A stretch of 64,000 nt of DNA from Desulforhopalus sp. (GTDB lineage: Bacteria; Desulfobacterota; Desulfobulbia; Desulfobulbales; Desulfocapsaceae): NCBI GenBank assembly GCA_023231425.1, contig JALNVI010000002.1, forward strand, positions 1-64,000, given 5' to 3'. Of the stretch, positions 42,585 to 51,820 are shown one piece after another (positions within the stretch are counted from its first letter, which is position 1; the number at the start of each line of letters is the position of its first letter). The translations under genes were made by a program, and so were the position numbers. The notes beneath the pieces are model-generated. The model did not search any database and had not been told where the DNA came from. It saw nothing but the letters and a program-made list of their open reading frames with translations.

Positions 42585-45500
42585 ATGAATCTAAATTACC
42601 CGGCAGAACTCCCCGTTAGCGCGGAGAGAGAACACATTCTCGAAGCCATACGCAACAACCAGGTTGTTATAATTGCAGGAGAAACAGGATCCGGCAAGAC
42701 GACTCAACTTCCAAAGATGTGCCTTGAGGCCAATCCTGATACCCGGGGAATGATCGGCTGCACTCAACCCCGCCGGATTGCGGCAACCTCTGTGGCAGCC
42801 CGTGTGAAAGAAGAACTTGGCCCCCTGCAAAAGCTTGTGGGCAGCAAAATTCGTTTTCATGACTGCACCACAAAAGAGACGAAGATTAAATTCATGACGG
42901 ACGGGGTACTCCTTGCCGAATCCCGCAGGGACAAAATGTTTCGCCGTTACAGCACCATTATTATCGACGAGGCCCACGAACGCAGTCTCAATATTGATTT
43001 TCTTCTCGGGTTCCTGCACCAGCTGATCACAAAGCGCAGCGATCTCAAGCTGCTCATAACCTCGGCAACTATCGATACCGGGGCATTTTCCAGGCACTTT
43101 GGCAATGCGCCGATCATCAACGTTACCGGGCGGGACTGGCCGGTGGAAATCAAATATCGTCCCCTGCCCGAAGAGAAAAAAGACGACACCGAAGGCGGCG
43201 TGGAACACTGCGTCAGTGCCGTGAGGGAGATTTTCCTTGCCCGTCCTGAGGGAGATATCCTCATCTTCCTGCCCACCGAGCGGGATATCCGCGAATGCTG
43301 CAGCCTGCTTGAAGGGACATTCCCCGGTGCCACCGTCCTGCCGCTTTTCGGCCGTCTCTCCTCGGGGGAGCAAACCCGTATCTTCAAGGCCGCACGCAGC
43401 ATCAAGATTATTGTCGCCACCAACGTTGCCGAGACCTCCCTCACGGTACCGGGAATCCGTTACGTTATTGACAGCGGCACCGCCCGTATCTCGCAGTATA
43501 ACGTCCGTGCCAAGACCACCAGCCTGCCGATCAGTCGCATCTCTCAGGCAAGTGCCAACCAGCGTGCGGGCCGGGCAGGCCGCATCGGTCCGGGCACCTG
43601 CCTGCGGCTCTACAGCGAGGAAGATTTCAACAGCCGTGCAGAATTTACCATACCGGAGATCAAACGCTCCAACCTCGCCGAAGTTATCCTGCAGATGACC
43701 TCTCTTGAACTCGGAGCCCCGGAGGAGTTTCCCTTCATCGATCCGCCTCACTCTTCCGCCATTCGCGAGGGATACAGCCTGCTCAAGGAACTCGGTGCGA
43801 TCAACGGGCAGGGGAAACTGACGAAACGCGGTCGAATCATGGCAGACCTGCCGGTTGATCCCTGTATTTCCCGGGTTCTACTTGAAGCAAAGGAGTTGAA
43901 CTGTGTCCGGGAGACCACCATTATCTGCTCTGTGCTGGCCATCCAGGATCCGCGTATCCGCCCGACGGATGAGGAACAGGCAGCTGATGAAAAACACCGC
44001 GTCTTCCGTGATGAAAAATCCGACTTTCTCACCCTGCTCAACATCTGGGACGGCTGCTTTGCCGGTGATGAGCGGCAGAGCTGGAACAATCTGAAAAAGT
44101 TCTGCAAAGCCAACTATCTCAGCTTTCAGCGAATGCGGGAATGGTTTGACCTGCGCGAACAGCTGGAGCGTATCCTCTCCCGACTCGACGGTTTTACCCC
44201 CAATACCGAAGCAGCTGGATTTGAGGCAATTCACAAGTCTCTTTTTACCGGATTTATTCGCAATATCGCAAAGAAAAAAGAAGAACCAAAGAATACTTCG
44301 AGTAAAAACAGCAGTGCAATCAAGAGCCCCCGTCGCAGTAAGATGCAGATCTATCAGGGCGGGCAGAATAAAGAGTTGCTCATTTTTCCCGGTTCCGGTT
44401 TGGCAAAGAAGCCGCCTGAGTGGATTCTTGCGGCCACCTTTCTTGAGACCTCCCGCCTCTACGCCCTCACCGTAGCCGCCATCGAACCGCAGTGGATAGA
44501 AGCTGCCGCCGGCCACCTCTGTACCTTCTCATGGTCCTCTCCGTTTTGGCAGAAACGCAGCGGCCAGGTTCGTGCCACGGAGAGTGTCTCCCTCTTCGGA
44601 CTGATTCTGAGTGCAGGCCGTCGAGTCAATTTTCCACGTCGCAACCTCAGGAATATTCCCGAGGCACGGCAGATTTTTATTCAACAGGGCCTGGTTGCCG
44701 GGGAGATGAATGGCGACTATGCCTTTCTCGCTCACAACCTTGAACTGGTGCACAAATGGGAACAGTCTGAAGCGAGACTGCGTACCCGCAACCTCGTTGC
44801 TGATGAACAGACCCTTTTCCGTTTTTATGATGAACGACTGCCGGAAGAGATCTATGATCAGCACCAGCTCAACCTCTTTCTGAAACAGGAGAAGAACCGC
44901 AACGAACTGCTCACCATGACTGAAGAGAATGTTCTTTTGCGCGATTTTGCCGAGAAAGAGCTCTATGACTTCCCGGAAACCCGTACCATCGGCGGACTCA
45001 CTCTCCGCCTCGAATACAACTTTGAACCGGGTTCAGAGAGCGATGGCGTCACCTTTCGCCTGCCCCTGCAATTCGCCCTCAACCTCGATGAACGGCCCTT
45101 TGCATGGCTCGTCCCCGGCCTGCTTGAAGAAAAGCTGACCTGGCATCTAAAGTCTCTGGTAAAAAGCCTGCGCCGCCGCCTTGTTCCCATCCAGGAGAGT
45201 GTTGATATCATTCTCGACGAGATTGATTTCGGCCGGGGTGACCTCCTTGCCTCTATTGAAGCGGCTATTCTCAAACAACATCGCATGAGCATCCACCGCA
45301 GTGACTGGAAAGATGATCTGCCAGATCACCTCCAGCCGCGCTATCTCATTTTTGATGACCAGGACAAAACTGTGGCGGCAGGCCGTGACCTGGCTGCACT
45401 GGTGGAAAAAGCCCGGCTCCATCTCGCAAAGCATCCACAGAAGCAACAAAGTGCTCCTGCCGGTGCAAGAAGCGGCAGTGCCCAGAAGGAGAGCGCCGAA

Positions 45501-46430
45501 CTGCTCAATCGCTGGCGGGATGGCGAGTACCGGGAGTGGGGCTTTGCCGGTCTGCCGGAGAAAATACCAAGCTTCACGGCAGCAGGTGAGATCTCAGGTT
45601 TCCTCTTTCCGGCACTGAGGCCGGAGGTTCAGCGGGGCTGTGTCTCCATTATCTTTGAAAAGGAGCGGCAGCAGGCGCAGGCCATAAATCGCAACGGCGT
45701 GCTTTCTCTCTTTTCTCTGCAGTTCCGTGAGCCTCTTAAATCCCTCAAACGTCTGATTACTACGGCCCTCTCCGGCCCCTCAACGATCTTTCTCACCACT
45801 CTCAAAATGGGCAGAGCGGAACTGGCAGAGCTGGTGCTGATGCAGACACTGAATCGCATTTACGGTGATACAGAGACGAAGATTCCCGAAAAAGAAGCGT
45901 TTAAAAGACGAATTGAGCAGGCAAAGGAGGCAGGTTTCTACAAGATCGGTCAGCTCTATCTTGACCAGTTCATGACTGCCCTGCGCAAACGACGGGAGGT
46001 GAATGAACAGCTTTCAGAACTGTTTATCAAGGCGGGGGAAAAGGGGCACAAACTCCCGGGGCGAATGAAAAAAGAGTTTGAAACAGAACTGCAGGACATC
46101 TTTCCGGCGCCACTGCTTCTCTCTACGAAAATGATAGATTACAGCCTTGTTACCCGAAAGCTTCAGTATCTTTCAATACGACTTGAGAGATTTTATACAA
46201 ATCCTCAAAAGGACGCAATAAAAGCGGAACAGACAGAAGAGTATTGCAGACGTCTTGAGCAGCCCGAAGCACACTCTCCACGCACAACGGAAGCAGCTGA
46301 CGCACTCTCCCTCTACCGTGAGATGTTGACGGAATTTAAAATCTCCATTTTTTCCCCGGAATTAAAAAAACTCATGCCAGTTTCAGGTAAAAAGCTGGAT
46401 GCACAGTGGCAGGAGTTTTTGAAAAAGTAA
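42585..46430 (+). CDS. hrpA: ATP-dependent RNA helicase HrpA
   Basis: 1281 residues from the ATG at 42585 (MNLNYPAELPVSAEREHIL). DEAH-box motifs: Walker A IAGETGSGKTTQLPK, TQPRRIAATSVA, DEAH in IIIDEAHERSLNID, SAT in LLITSATID, and QRAGRAGRIGPGTC. The long C-terminal half contains the DUF3418 region typical of HrpA (about 700-1280, with FRLPLQFALNLDERPFAWLV quoted in part: LPLQFALNLDERPFAWLVPG). E. coli HrpA (1300 residues) resolves stalled ribosomes and fimbrial mRNA. A weak GTGAAAC site precedes the ATG. Monocistronic between two repeat-filled gaps. Confidence 0.95.
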   Translation: MNLNYPAELPVSAEREHILEAIRNNQVVIIAGETGSGKTTQLPKMCLEANPDTRGMIGCTQPRRIAATSVAARVKEELGPLQKLVGSKIRFHDCTTKETKIKFMTDGVLLAESRRDKMFRRYSTIIIDEAHERSLNIDFLLGFLHQLITKRSDLKLLITSATIDTGAFSRHFGNAPIINVTGRDWPVEIKYRPLPEEKKDDTEGGVEHCVSAVREIFLARPEGDILIFLPTERDIRECCSLLEGTFPGATVLPLFGRLSSGEQTRIFKAARSIKIIVATNVAETSLTVPGIRYVIDSGTARISQYNVRAKTTSLPISRISQASANQRAGRAGRIGPGTCLRLYSEEDFNSRAEFTIPEIKRSNLAEVILQMTSLELGAPEEFPFIDPPHSSAIREGYSLLKELGAINGQGKLTKRGRIMADLPVDPCISRVLLEAKELNCVRETTIICSVLAIQDPRIRPTDEEQAADEKHRVFRDEKSDFLTLLNIWDGCFAGDERQSWNNLKKFCKANYLSFQRMREWFDLREQLERILSRLDGFTPNTEAAGFEAIHKSLFTGFIRNIAKKKEEPKNTSSKNSSAIKSPRRSKMQIYQGGQNKELLIFPGSGLAKKPPEWILAATFLETSRLYALTVAAIEPQWIEAAAGHLCTFSWSSPFWQKRSGQVRATESVSLFGLILSAGRRVNFPRRNLRNIPEARQIFIQQGLVAGEMNGDYAFLAHNLELVHKWEQSEARLRTRNLVADEQTLFRFYDERLPEEIYDQHQLNLFLKQEKNRNELLTMTEENVLLRDFAEKELYDFPETRTIGGLTLRLEYNFEPGSESDGVTFRLPLQFALNLDERPFAWLVPGLLEEKLTWHLKSLVKSLRRRLVPIQESVDIILDEIDFGRGDLLASIEAAILKQHRMSIHRSDWKDDLPDHLQPRYLIFDDQDKTVAAGRDLAALVEKARLHLAKHPQKQQSAPAGARSGSAQKESAELLNRWRDGEYREWGFAGLPEKIPSFTAAGEISGFLFPALRPEVQRGCVSIIFEKERQQAQAINRNGVLSLFSLQFREPLKSLKRLITTALSGPSTIFLTTLKMGRAELAELVLMQTLNRIYGDTETKIPEKEAFKRRIEQAKEAGFYKIGQLYLDQFMTALRKRREVNEQLSELFIKAGEKGHKLPGRMKKEFETELQDIFPAPLLLSTKMIDYSLVTRKLQYLSIRLERFYTNPQKDAIKAEQTEEYCRRLEQPEAHSPRTTEAADALSLYREMLTEFKISIFSPELKKLMPVSGKKLDAQWQEFLKK

Positions 46431-46432
46431 GG

Positions 46433-46676
46433 TAACTTCTCAAAAACCGGGAAGAACAGGGAAAACAAAAAGCGGTAAGACAATTTTTTTACCGCGAAGA
46501 ACGCGAAGGAACACAAAGGCATTTGAGAATCAAAATTTTGTGCTTTACAAACGGGAAGGGCGAAAAAGAAGAAGGCGGGAAAAAGAAAAAGACAAAAACA
46601 GGGTAGCCAGCGAAACACGCTAAATACGTGAAAGAAGGCAAAAACATTTGAGAAAAAGATTTTCAAAATTAACCAT
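46433..46676. repeat. R2 repeat copy 5
   Basis: GGTAACTTCTCAAAAACCGG at the start (hrpA stop 3 bp before), then TTACCGCGAAGAACGCGAAG, GGCGGGAAAAAGAAAAAG, CGAAACACGCTAAATACGTG and AAAAACATTTGAGAAAAAGA. The right end is lost where R1 begins. Confidence 0.65.
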
Positions 46677-46813
46677 AAAATTTACCACAGCCATAACTTT
46701 GATATCGGAGTCCGGCGCTTACCGCGACGTCTCGCTCCTCGCTTTGTCGGAGGATAAATGTCTGACTATAACGAAGAAGATGGGCGAAAGACTGATTATT
46801 CAAGGTACCCTTA
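46676..46813 (+). repeat. R1 repeat copy i (5' truncated)
   Basis: Starts within R1 at AATTTACCACAGCCATAACT, and continues CGACGTCTCGCTCCTCGCTT, TGTCGGAGGATAAATG to GACTGATTATTCAAGGTACC. The first 40 bp of R1 is missing at the R2 junction. Confidence 0.7.
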
Positions 46814-46884
46814 TGTCTTTACCCTTCGCGTTCCTCAATGTTCCCAAATGTAAAAATCCGCTCGGGTTGTCGTTGACCCGGTGT

Positions 46885-49152
46885 TTACTCCCCGGGTTTT
46901 TTCAGAAAGACCACCTCACGGAAGAAATCAACGGTTTTGCGCCGCCGTTCCGCCATCTTCAACTGGTTTGGAATCAGGCTGGAACTATTGATCTGTAACA
47001 CCGACATCTTATACTCGATGTTCGTGGCAAGCCGGTTGTCCACATACCAGGCGTAGGTCAGCCCCATCAACAGTCCCGGCGGGGTAAATCCTTCCTCCAT
47101 ATTGAGCAGACGATAGTAATGTCCTGGCTCACCTTTTACCCGGGACATCCGCGCAAGCGAAAAGAAGGTCTCCAGTTCACGATCCGAAAACCAGCTGGTT
47201 CGCTCCTCTTCCCTGCGCAGCTCAAGATGGAAAACATGGCCAAGCTGCAGGCCATCCACAACCACATCCCTGATCTCTTTTTTCACCGCATAATCCCCGA
47301 GCAGCGACTCTCCGAGAGCAACCATCAGGGCCAGTTCAAGGCGGCGATAACTGGTCAATTCCTCGGCGAGAATTTTGATACAGCGATCCTCCGGATCAAA
47401 ATAAGAAAAAACATTGTCCCACTTCTGATCCCGTCCCCATATACTGCGGTCTATTAATTGAATATCCTTGAAAAATTCAAGATGAGATACAGGGATAACA
47501 GGATGATCCCAGAAGATATCAATCAACTCCCGTTTCAACTCCTCTTCATGCCAGACCGGAGAACTCGAGGTTTGAATGTTCATCTCCTGGATGCGCCTGC
47601 AGATTCTGTCGTAGCGAAGACGTGGCAATACCGTTTTTCCCGGCTCAAGATGCAGTCTTTTGACGATTTTTCCACTCTTTTGCAAGGGGCATGGCGTTGC
47701 CTCTTCAAAGGAACCCCGGCCGTAATAAAGGCCGCGTATCACCTGGGCAAGTCTGAAGGCATCATGCTGAATAACACCGCGATCCCGCAGGAGGTCCTGG
47801 GAATAGATATCACACTCCACAGGAACAAATCCCCGCGTAATCAGCGCACTGCGATCGAGGTAAATCGGCATCTTTCCTTCAATGGCATAACATTGGAGAA
47901 TAGAGGCGGGAATATCACGCAGGGAGACACAGAGGACTTCGTGAAAAAGTCCCGCTGTTCCGCCGGGAATATTCACCTCGTAAGCATCAAGCATGTCTGA
48001 GACGTAGAAACGACGCTCAGGATCCTCAGAGGCAAGATCAGTCTCCCCCTGCTGTACCCAGATATTGGAGATGAGCATTTTCAATGCCCGCCGATTCTGC
48101 CGCACCGCATCGGCAATTCCAGGTGTCTGCAGAACGGGAATAATGGAGGAGTAGAGACTGCCGGGAGCGAAAATAATGAGATCGGCCTCAAGAATATCCT
48201 GAAAAATTTCCGGGGCGGTATGAATTGTGTCACAGTATTCGATACGAACAGTAGCAATGGGAATTCCGCGACGGGCAGTGTCGAGCTTGTGTTCACCAGG
48301 GATTTCAACACCATTGGCATAACGCACAAGGAGCTGCGACGGCGTTGTCGTACAGGGCAGAACCCCCCGTTCGCCAACGCCCATTACCCTGCTGAGCCCT
48401 TTGATGGCAGCGGTAAACGCATTGGGTCCTTGTTCCGCACCGGGGTTATCATAGCTGAGTATGGTGGCAGCAAGCAGCAGATTTCCAAAACAGTGATCGC
48501 GATGCAGAGTACGACTCATGCGAGGATCGATACGGATAAAAGCAATCAACTTCTGCAGAAAATCCCGCAGTTTCGCCGGCAATTCTCCCACCTTGCTGTC
48601 GAGCAGAGCCCAGACAGGATGATCGTCTTCGAGCGGTCCTTTAAAACGGCAGTTGAAAATCAAACCGAGATTATTGGCGACATGCTGCACTTCCCTGCGG
48701 GAGAGCCCATAAAGTTGATGCAGTCGTGACGCCTGAATGGAGGAGAGCAGAACATGACGGATATCCCCAAGGGCAACAGTATCAACATCCTTGAGAAGCT
48801 GGCCGGTGGAGCCACCATTATCGGTAACACAGACCACCGCCTTCGTTTGCGGAAAGACCCGCTTCAGCCCTTCAAAGGGCAGCTCTTCCCAGCCTTGGCG
48901 CCGGGAGTCCCCGCCAATGATATTGGAAAGCCCGGTCCCGCCACCGAAGACCACCACCTTCAAATCTTTCCCCGTGCTTTCGTTGAGTTCCGCACGCAAG
49001 GTCTTCAGCGCAGCCGCTGCCTCTCCCTCCAGTCCTTCCGGAATACCTTTGAGAACAAGGGCTGCAATTTTTTCCCGCATCTCCGGTTGAGGCAGCAGAT
49101 CAAACGGGGAAAAAGATATCTTGGAAAGAGTGTTCCAAACTTCAGAAATCAT
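46885..49152 (-). CDS. YvcK/CofD-family protein with N- and C-terminal extensions
   Basis: 755 residues, more than twice the usual YvcK length of about 320. The CofD/YvcK core (about 62-480) has VVVFGGGTGLSNIIGG, VTDNGGSTGQLLKD, ALGDIRHVLL, GPNAFTAAIKGLSRVMGV and IIFAPGSLYSSIIPVL. YvcK binds UDP-sugars and is needed for gluconeogenic growth and cell shape in Bacillus; CofD proper makes coenzyme F420. F420 genes are not nearby, so the YvcK reading is preferred. The C-terminal 250 residues have no recognised motif, though VPVSHLEFFKDIQLID and the helical ELTSYRRLELALMVAL suggest a folded domain. It starts 9 bp after kdsB. Confidence 0.8.
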   Translation of the reverse strand: MISEVWNTLSKISFSPFDLLPQPEMREKIAALVLKGIPEGLEGEAAAALKTLRAELNESTGKDLKVVVFGGGTGLSNIIGGDSRRQGWEELPFEGLKRVFPQTKAVVCVTDNGGSTGQLLKDVDTVALGDIRHVLLSSIQASRLHQLYGLSRREVQHVANNLGLIFNCRFKGPLEDDHPVWALLDSKVGELPAKLRDFLQKLIAFIRIDPRMSRTLHRDHCFGNLLLAATILSYDNPGAEQGPNAFTAAIKGLSRVMGVGERGVLPCTTTPSQLLVRYANGVEIPGEHKLDTARRGIPIATVRIEYCDTIHTAPEIFQDILEADLIIFAPGSLYSSIIPVLQTPGIADAVRQNRRALKMLISNIWVQQGETDLASEDPERRFYVSDMLDAYEVNIPGGTAGLFHEVLCVSLRDIPASILQCYAIEGKMPIYLDRSALITRGFVPVECDIYSQDLLRDRGVIQHDAFRLAQVIRGLYYGRGSFEEATPCPLQKSGKIVKRLHLEPGKTVLPRLRYDRICRRIQEMNIQTSSSPVWHEEELKRELIDIFWDHPVIPVSHLEFFKDIQLIDRSIWGRDQKWDNVFSYFDPEDRCIKILAEELTSYRRLELALMVALGESLLGDYAVKKEIRDVVVDGLQLGHVFHLELRREEERTSWFSDRELETFFSLARMSRVKGEPGHYYRLLNMEEGFTPPGLLMGLTYAWYVDNRLATNIEYKMSVLQINSSSLIPNQLKMAERRRKTVDFFREVVFLKKPGE

Positions 49153-49161
49153 ACCATATCC

Positions 49162-49920
49162 CTATGTGAGTCCCTGGCGACGGAGATCTTCCTCCACCCG
49201 CAACAAATCTTCCTTTCGATCCACTTCGATGGAGTCATGGTCGGTAATCACCACCCGGATTCGGTAGCCATATTCAAGGGCGCGCAGCTGTTCCAGCTTC
49301 TCAAAGCGCTCCCACTCCCCCACAGGCAGCGCAACAAAGGAGAGCAAAAAACCTTTCCGGTAGGCATAGAAGCCAAGATGCTTATAGTAGGTTGGCTGTT
49401 CGGAACCTTCCGGGTTCCGTTGGAAAGGAATAGGGGAACGGGAAAAATAGAGCGCGTTCATGTTGCAGTCAAAGACCGTTTTTACATGGTTGGGATCATG
49501 AATCTCTGCGGGCCGCACGATACGGTAGATAAGGGTGGACATCGGCAGGGCGGGATCTTCCAGCAGCGGGGTCGCCACCTGCGCCACAACCTCCGGGGGA
49601 AAGAGCGGCTGATCCCCCTGCACATTGACCACGATATCCTGTTCGGAGATGTCCAGGAGCTGTGCCGCCTCGGCGAGGCGATCAGAACCGGAGACATGAT
49701 CTTTACGGGTCATGACAAACTCTCCACCAAAACCCGTTACACACTCTGCAATACGCTCATCATCAGTGGCCACCACAACCCGGGAAAGCATCTTTACTGC
49801 CTTTGCCCGCTCATAAACGTGCTGAATCATTGGCTTGCCATTGATAAGTGCAAGTGGCTTTCCGGGAAAGCGGTTGGAATTGTAACGGGCGGGGATAATT
49901 GCAACAACAGATGGTTTCAT
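49162..49920 (-). CDS. kdsB: 3-deoxy-manno-octulosonate (KDO) cytidylyltransferase
   Basis: 252 residues. It activates KDO with CTP to CMP-KDO for lipid A-core LPS. AIIPARYNSNRFPGKPLA at the start, VVVATDDERIAECV near 50, and VNVQGDQPLFPPEVV near 98 are family motifs; the C-terminal YGYRIRVVITDHDSIEVD (quoted part) closes the fold. CAGGAAATTACC precedes the ATG at 49920. It is translated just ahead of the YvcK-like gene, so cell-envelope sugar metabolism links the two. Confidence 0.96.
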   Translation of the reverse strand: MKPSVVAIIPARYNSNRFPGKPLALINGKPMIQHVYERAKAVKMLSRVVVATDDERIAECVTGFGGEFVMTRKDHVSGSDRLAEAAQLLDISEQDIVVNVQGDQPLFPPEVVAQVATPLLEDPALPMSTLIYRIVRPAEIHDPNHVKTVFDCNMNALYFSRSPIPFQRNPEGSEQPTYYKHLGFYAYRKGFLLSFVALPVGEWERFEKLEQLRALEYGYRIRVVITDHDSIEVDRKEDLLRVEEDLRRQGLT

Positions 49921-50008
49921 GGTAATTTCCTGAACGGTATTAAGATCCCAGAAGGGTTTTATTCCCTTTTTTGCGAAGAGTACAATCCTGCGGGCAACGA
50001 GATAAATA

Positions 50009-50809
50009 ATGAAGAATATAGCCGTTTCATTTACACCGAATCTCCCGGAATTACGAGAAAAAGCTTATATTTTGGGCACACAGCTCCCGTTTTTCACGGT
50101 GGAACTGGAGAGATTCACAGGAGAGATGCTTCTGCTCTACACTCCAGACGGCCTCGGTCTGTATGAGTTCCAGGGGAAAAAGCGTCGTTTAAAGGAGGTT
50201 CTGCGGGTGGATTTCCTCAGTGCCCGGACAATTTGGCGACTTGCTCACGACAACACCATCAAACAACCACTCGCCCGGGCCGCAGGTATTCGCGCCGGTT
50301 TCCGCCCGCATATTTTTGACGCCTCTGCGGGGCTTGGCCAGGATGCCTTCGTCCTCGCCAGCCTCGGCTGCAGCGTAACCCTCTGTGAACGCAGCCCGCT
50401 GCCCGCAGCACTCCTTGCAGACGGCATGGCGAGAGCATTGCAGTCGCGGGAGGAGATCGGCAACATCGTTCGTGAAAGGATGCAGTTATTGACAGGAGAA
50501 AGTGAAAGGGTGCTGCGGCAGGAGTGTGCCGCCGGAAGGGATTTCGACACGGTGTACTTCGACCCCATGTATCCTCATACCAGTTCTTCGGCGGCAAATA
50601 AAAAATCCATGCGGTTGATTCGCAGTTTTGTTGGTGATGACGACGACAGTACCAGGTTTATGACCACAGTCGAGACACTGAAATTGGAGCGAATCGCCAT
50701 CAAACGGCCAAGTGATGCACCGTTGATCTCGGAGCTGCAGCCACACCACGTGGTCAGGGGAAAAAGCTGCCGCTATGATATTTATCTTCCCCGGATGCAA
50801 AAAATGTAA
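50009..50809 (+). CDS. rsmJ: SAM-dependent 16S rRNA methyltransferase, RsmJ type
   Basis: 266 residues. The SAM-binding motif is FDASAGLGQDAFVLASLGC (about 108-126), then ERSPLPAALLADGMARAL, and the catalytic-type YFDPMYPH near 180, followed by SAANKKSMRLIRSFVGDDDD and KRPSDAPL. This matches RsmJ, which makes m2G1516 in E. coli 16S rRNA. The N-terminal 100 residues differ more from the E. coli form. Divergent from kdsB over an 88 bp spacer; single gene. Confidence 0.85.
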   Translation: MKNIAVSFTPNLPELREKAYILGTQLPFFTVELERFTGEMLLLYTPDGLGLYEFQGKKRRLKEVLRVDFLSARTIWRLAHDNTIKQPLARAAGIRAGFRPHIFDASAGLGQDAFVLASLGCSVTLCERSPLPAALLADGMARALQSREEIGNIVRERMQLLTGESERVLRQECAAGRDFDTVYFDPMYPHTSSSAANKKSMRLIRSFVGDDDDSTRFMTTVETLKLERIAIKRPSDAPLISELQPHHVVRGKSCRYDIYLPRMQKM

Positions 50810-50940
50810 AGTTGCTTCTCCACATTTATGGCTGTCTTGAAGAATTTTGTCTTATACAATTTACATTTTGTATTAACCAGAGAACGCAACTGCATAGACA
50901 TCTTTTTTGGCGTTTACGAATGAGTAATAATTCGTGTTTA

Positions 50941-50992
50941 TCCGTGTCCATTCGTGGTTGCTTTTGTAGTTTGTAACCACGAATGGACACGA
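50941..50992. repeat. CGTGTCCATTCGTGG palindromic repeat
   Basis: GTGTCCATTCGTGGTT (50944) and its complement AACCACGAATGGACAC (50974) form a 16 bp stem around a 14 bp loop. ATTCGTG units flank it. The motif resembles a repeat I have seen in several environmental genomes. Confidence 0.6.
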
Positions 50993-51000
50993 ATTTTCAC

Positions 51001-51311
51001 TAATACCAATTACATTTTTTACTGATGCCTCCTTAAACAGGGTCATAATTTTAATAGGAATGGTATAAAAAGACAAAGAATTTCACCGCGAAGAACGCAA
51101 AGAGTAAAGAGAGAACAACAACAATTCTTTGTTTAATTTTAAAATCTTTTTTAAAGTTTTTTTGCCTTTATTCGCATGTTTCGAGCTTTTATTCGTTGGC
51201 AAAAAGTTTTTCGCTGTTCCGTCTTTTGCTTTTTCCTGTCTCCCGTCTCCTTTCTCCCTTTTCCCGTCCCCCTGCCTTTGAATCCACCAATACAAAATGT
51301 AAATGGTATTA
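51001..51311. mobile_element. MITE-like element with 24 bp inverted ends, containing R2 copy 6
   Basis: Left end TAATACCAATTACATTTTTT (51001) and right end CAAAATGTAAATGGTATTA (51311) are inverse with 4 mismatches in 24. Inside, from about 51060, lies R2-like sequence: TTTCACCGCGAAGAACGCAA, AATTCTTTGTTTAATTTTAA and CCTGTCTCCCGTCTCCTTTC. A single end (ACAATTTACATTTTGTATTA) also occurs at 50857. No coding sequence. Confidence 0.6.
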
Positions 51312-51351
51312 CTCTTTGTACTGTGGCTCTTTTTAGAAGTTCAAGGCACCC

Positions 51352-51816
51352 TTACTTATGATATTTCTCTCCTGCCTTAATGGTATGCGCACGATACAGC
51401 TGCTCCACCAGAAAGAGGCGTATCATATCGTGGGTGAAAGTCATCTTTGAAAAACTCAGCGTCATGGCTGCCGCATTCAGCACCTCCTGTGAGTGCCCTT
51501 CCGGTCCGCCAATGAGCCACGCGACCCCCTTTACCCCGCTGTTTTCCCAGCGGCCAAACTGTTCGGCAAACTCTTCGGAAGTGAATTGCCGCCCCTTCGC
51601 GTCAAGCACCAGTATCAAAGCTCCTGCCGGTACCGCCTTGAGCAAAACCTCTCCCTGGCTTTTGCGGGCACTCTCCCCACTTCGACCACCGGCGGGATCT
51701 TTCAGGGTCACGGTCTCAAGACGGGTATAGTGCTTCAGCCTCTGCGTATAGTCGTCGATTCCATTCTGAATCCAGGAACCTTTCGCCCTGCCAAGAAAAA
51801 GAAGATGATGACGCAC
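51352..51816 (-). CDS. rlmH: 23S rRNA (pseudouridine-1915-N3)-methyltransferase
   Basis: 154 residues from a GTG at 51816, four bases after the stop of the upstream gene. SPOUT-class methyltransferase: the SAM knot segment WLIGGPEGHSQEVL (about 99-112) and the C-terminal FTHDMIRLFLVEQLYRAHTI then KAGEKYHK are nearly invariant. It modifies helix 69 of 23S rRNA on the 70S ribosome. The stop codon TAA is followed directly by an R1 end remnant GGGTGCCTTGAAC (minus strand). Third gene of algH-ykgJ-rlmH. Confidence 0.95.
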   Translation of the reverse strand: MRHHLLFLGRAKGSWIQNGIDDYTQRLKHYTRLETVTLKDPAGGRSGESARKSQGEVLLKAVPAGALILVLDAKGRQFTSEEFAEQFGRWENSGVKGVAWLIGGPEGHSQEVLNAAAMTLSFSKMTFTHDMIRLFLVEQLYRAHTIKAGEKYHK

Positions 51817-51820
51817 AATC

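Larger units (their letters stand above)
46431..46884. other. 454 bp convergent gap between hrpA and the YvcK-like gene
   Basis: Filled by an R2 copy (46433-46676) joined end to end with an R1 copy (46676-46813). The last 70 bp holds no feature apart from GTCGTTGACCCGGTGTTTAC then CCCCGGGTTT, possibly a weak terminator arm for the minus-strand gene. Confidence 0.5.
50810..51351. other. 542 bp repeat-filled gap between rsmJ and rlmH
   Basis: Contains a 16 bp-armed palindrome (50941-50992), an element with 24 bp inverted ends (51001-51311) carrying R2 sequence inside, and an R1 end remnant (GTTCAAGGCACCC, 51339-51351) that touches the rlmH stop. No gene was seen. Confidence 0.55.
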
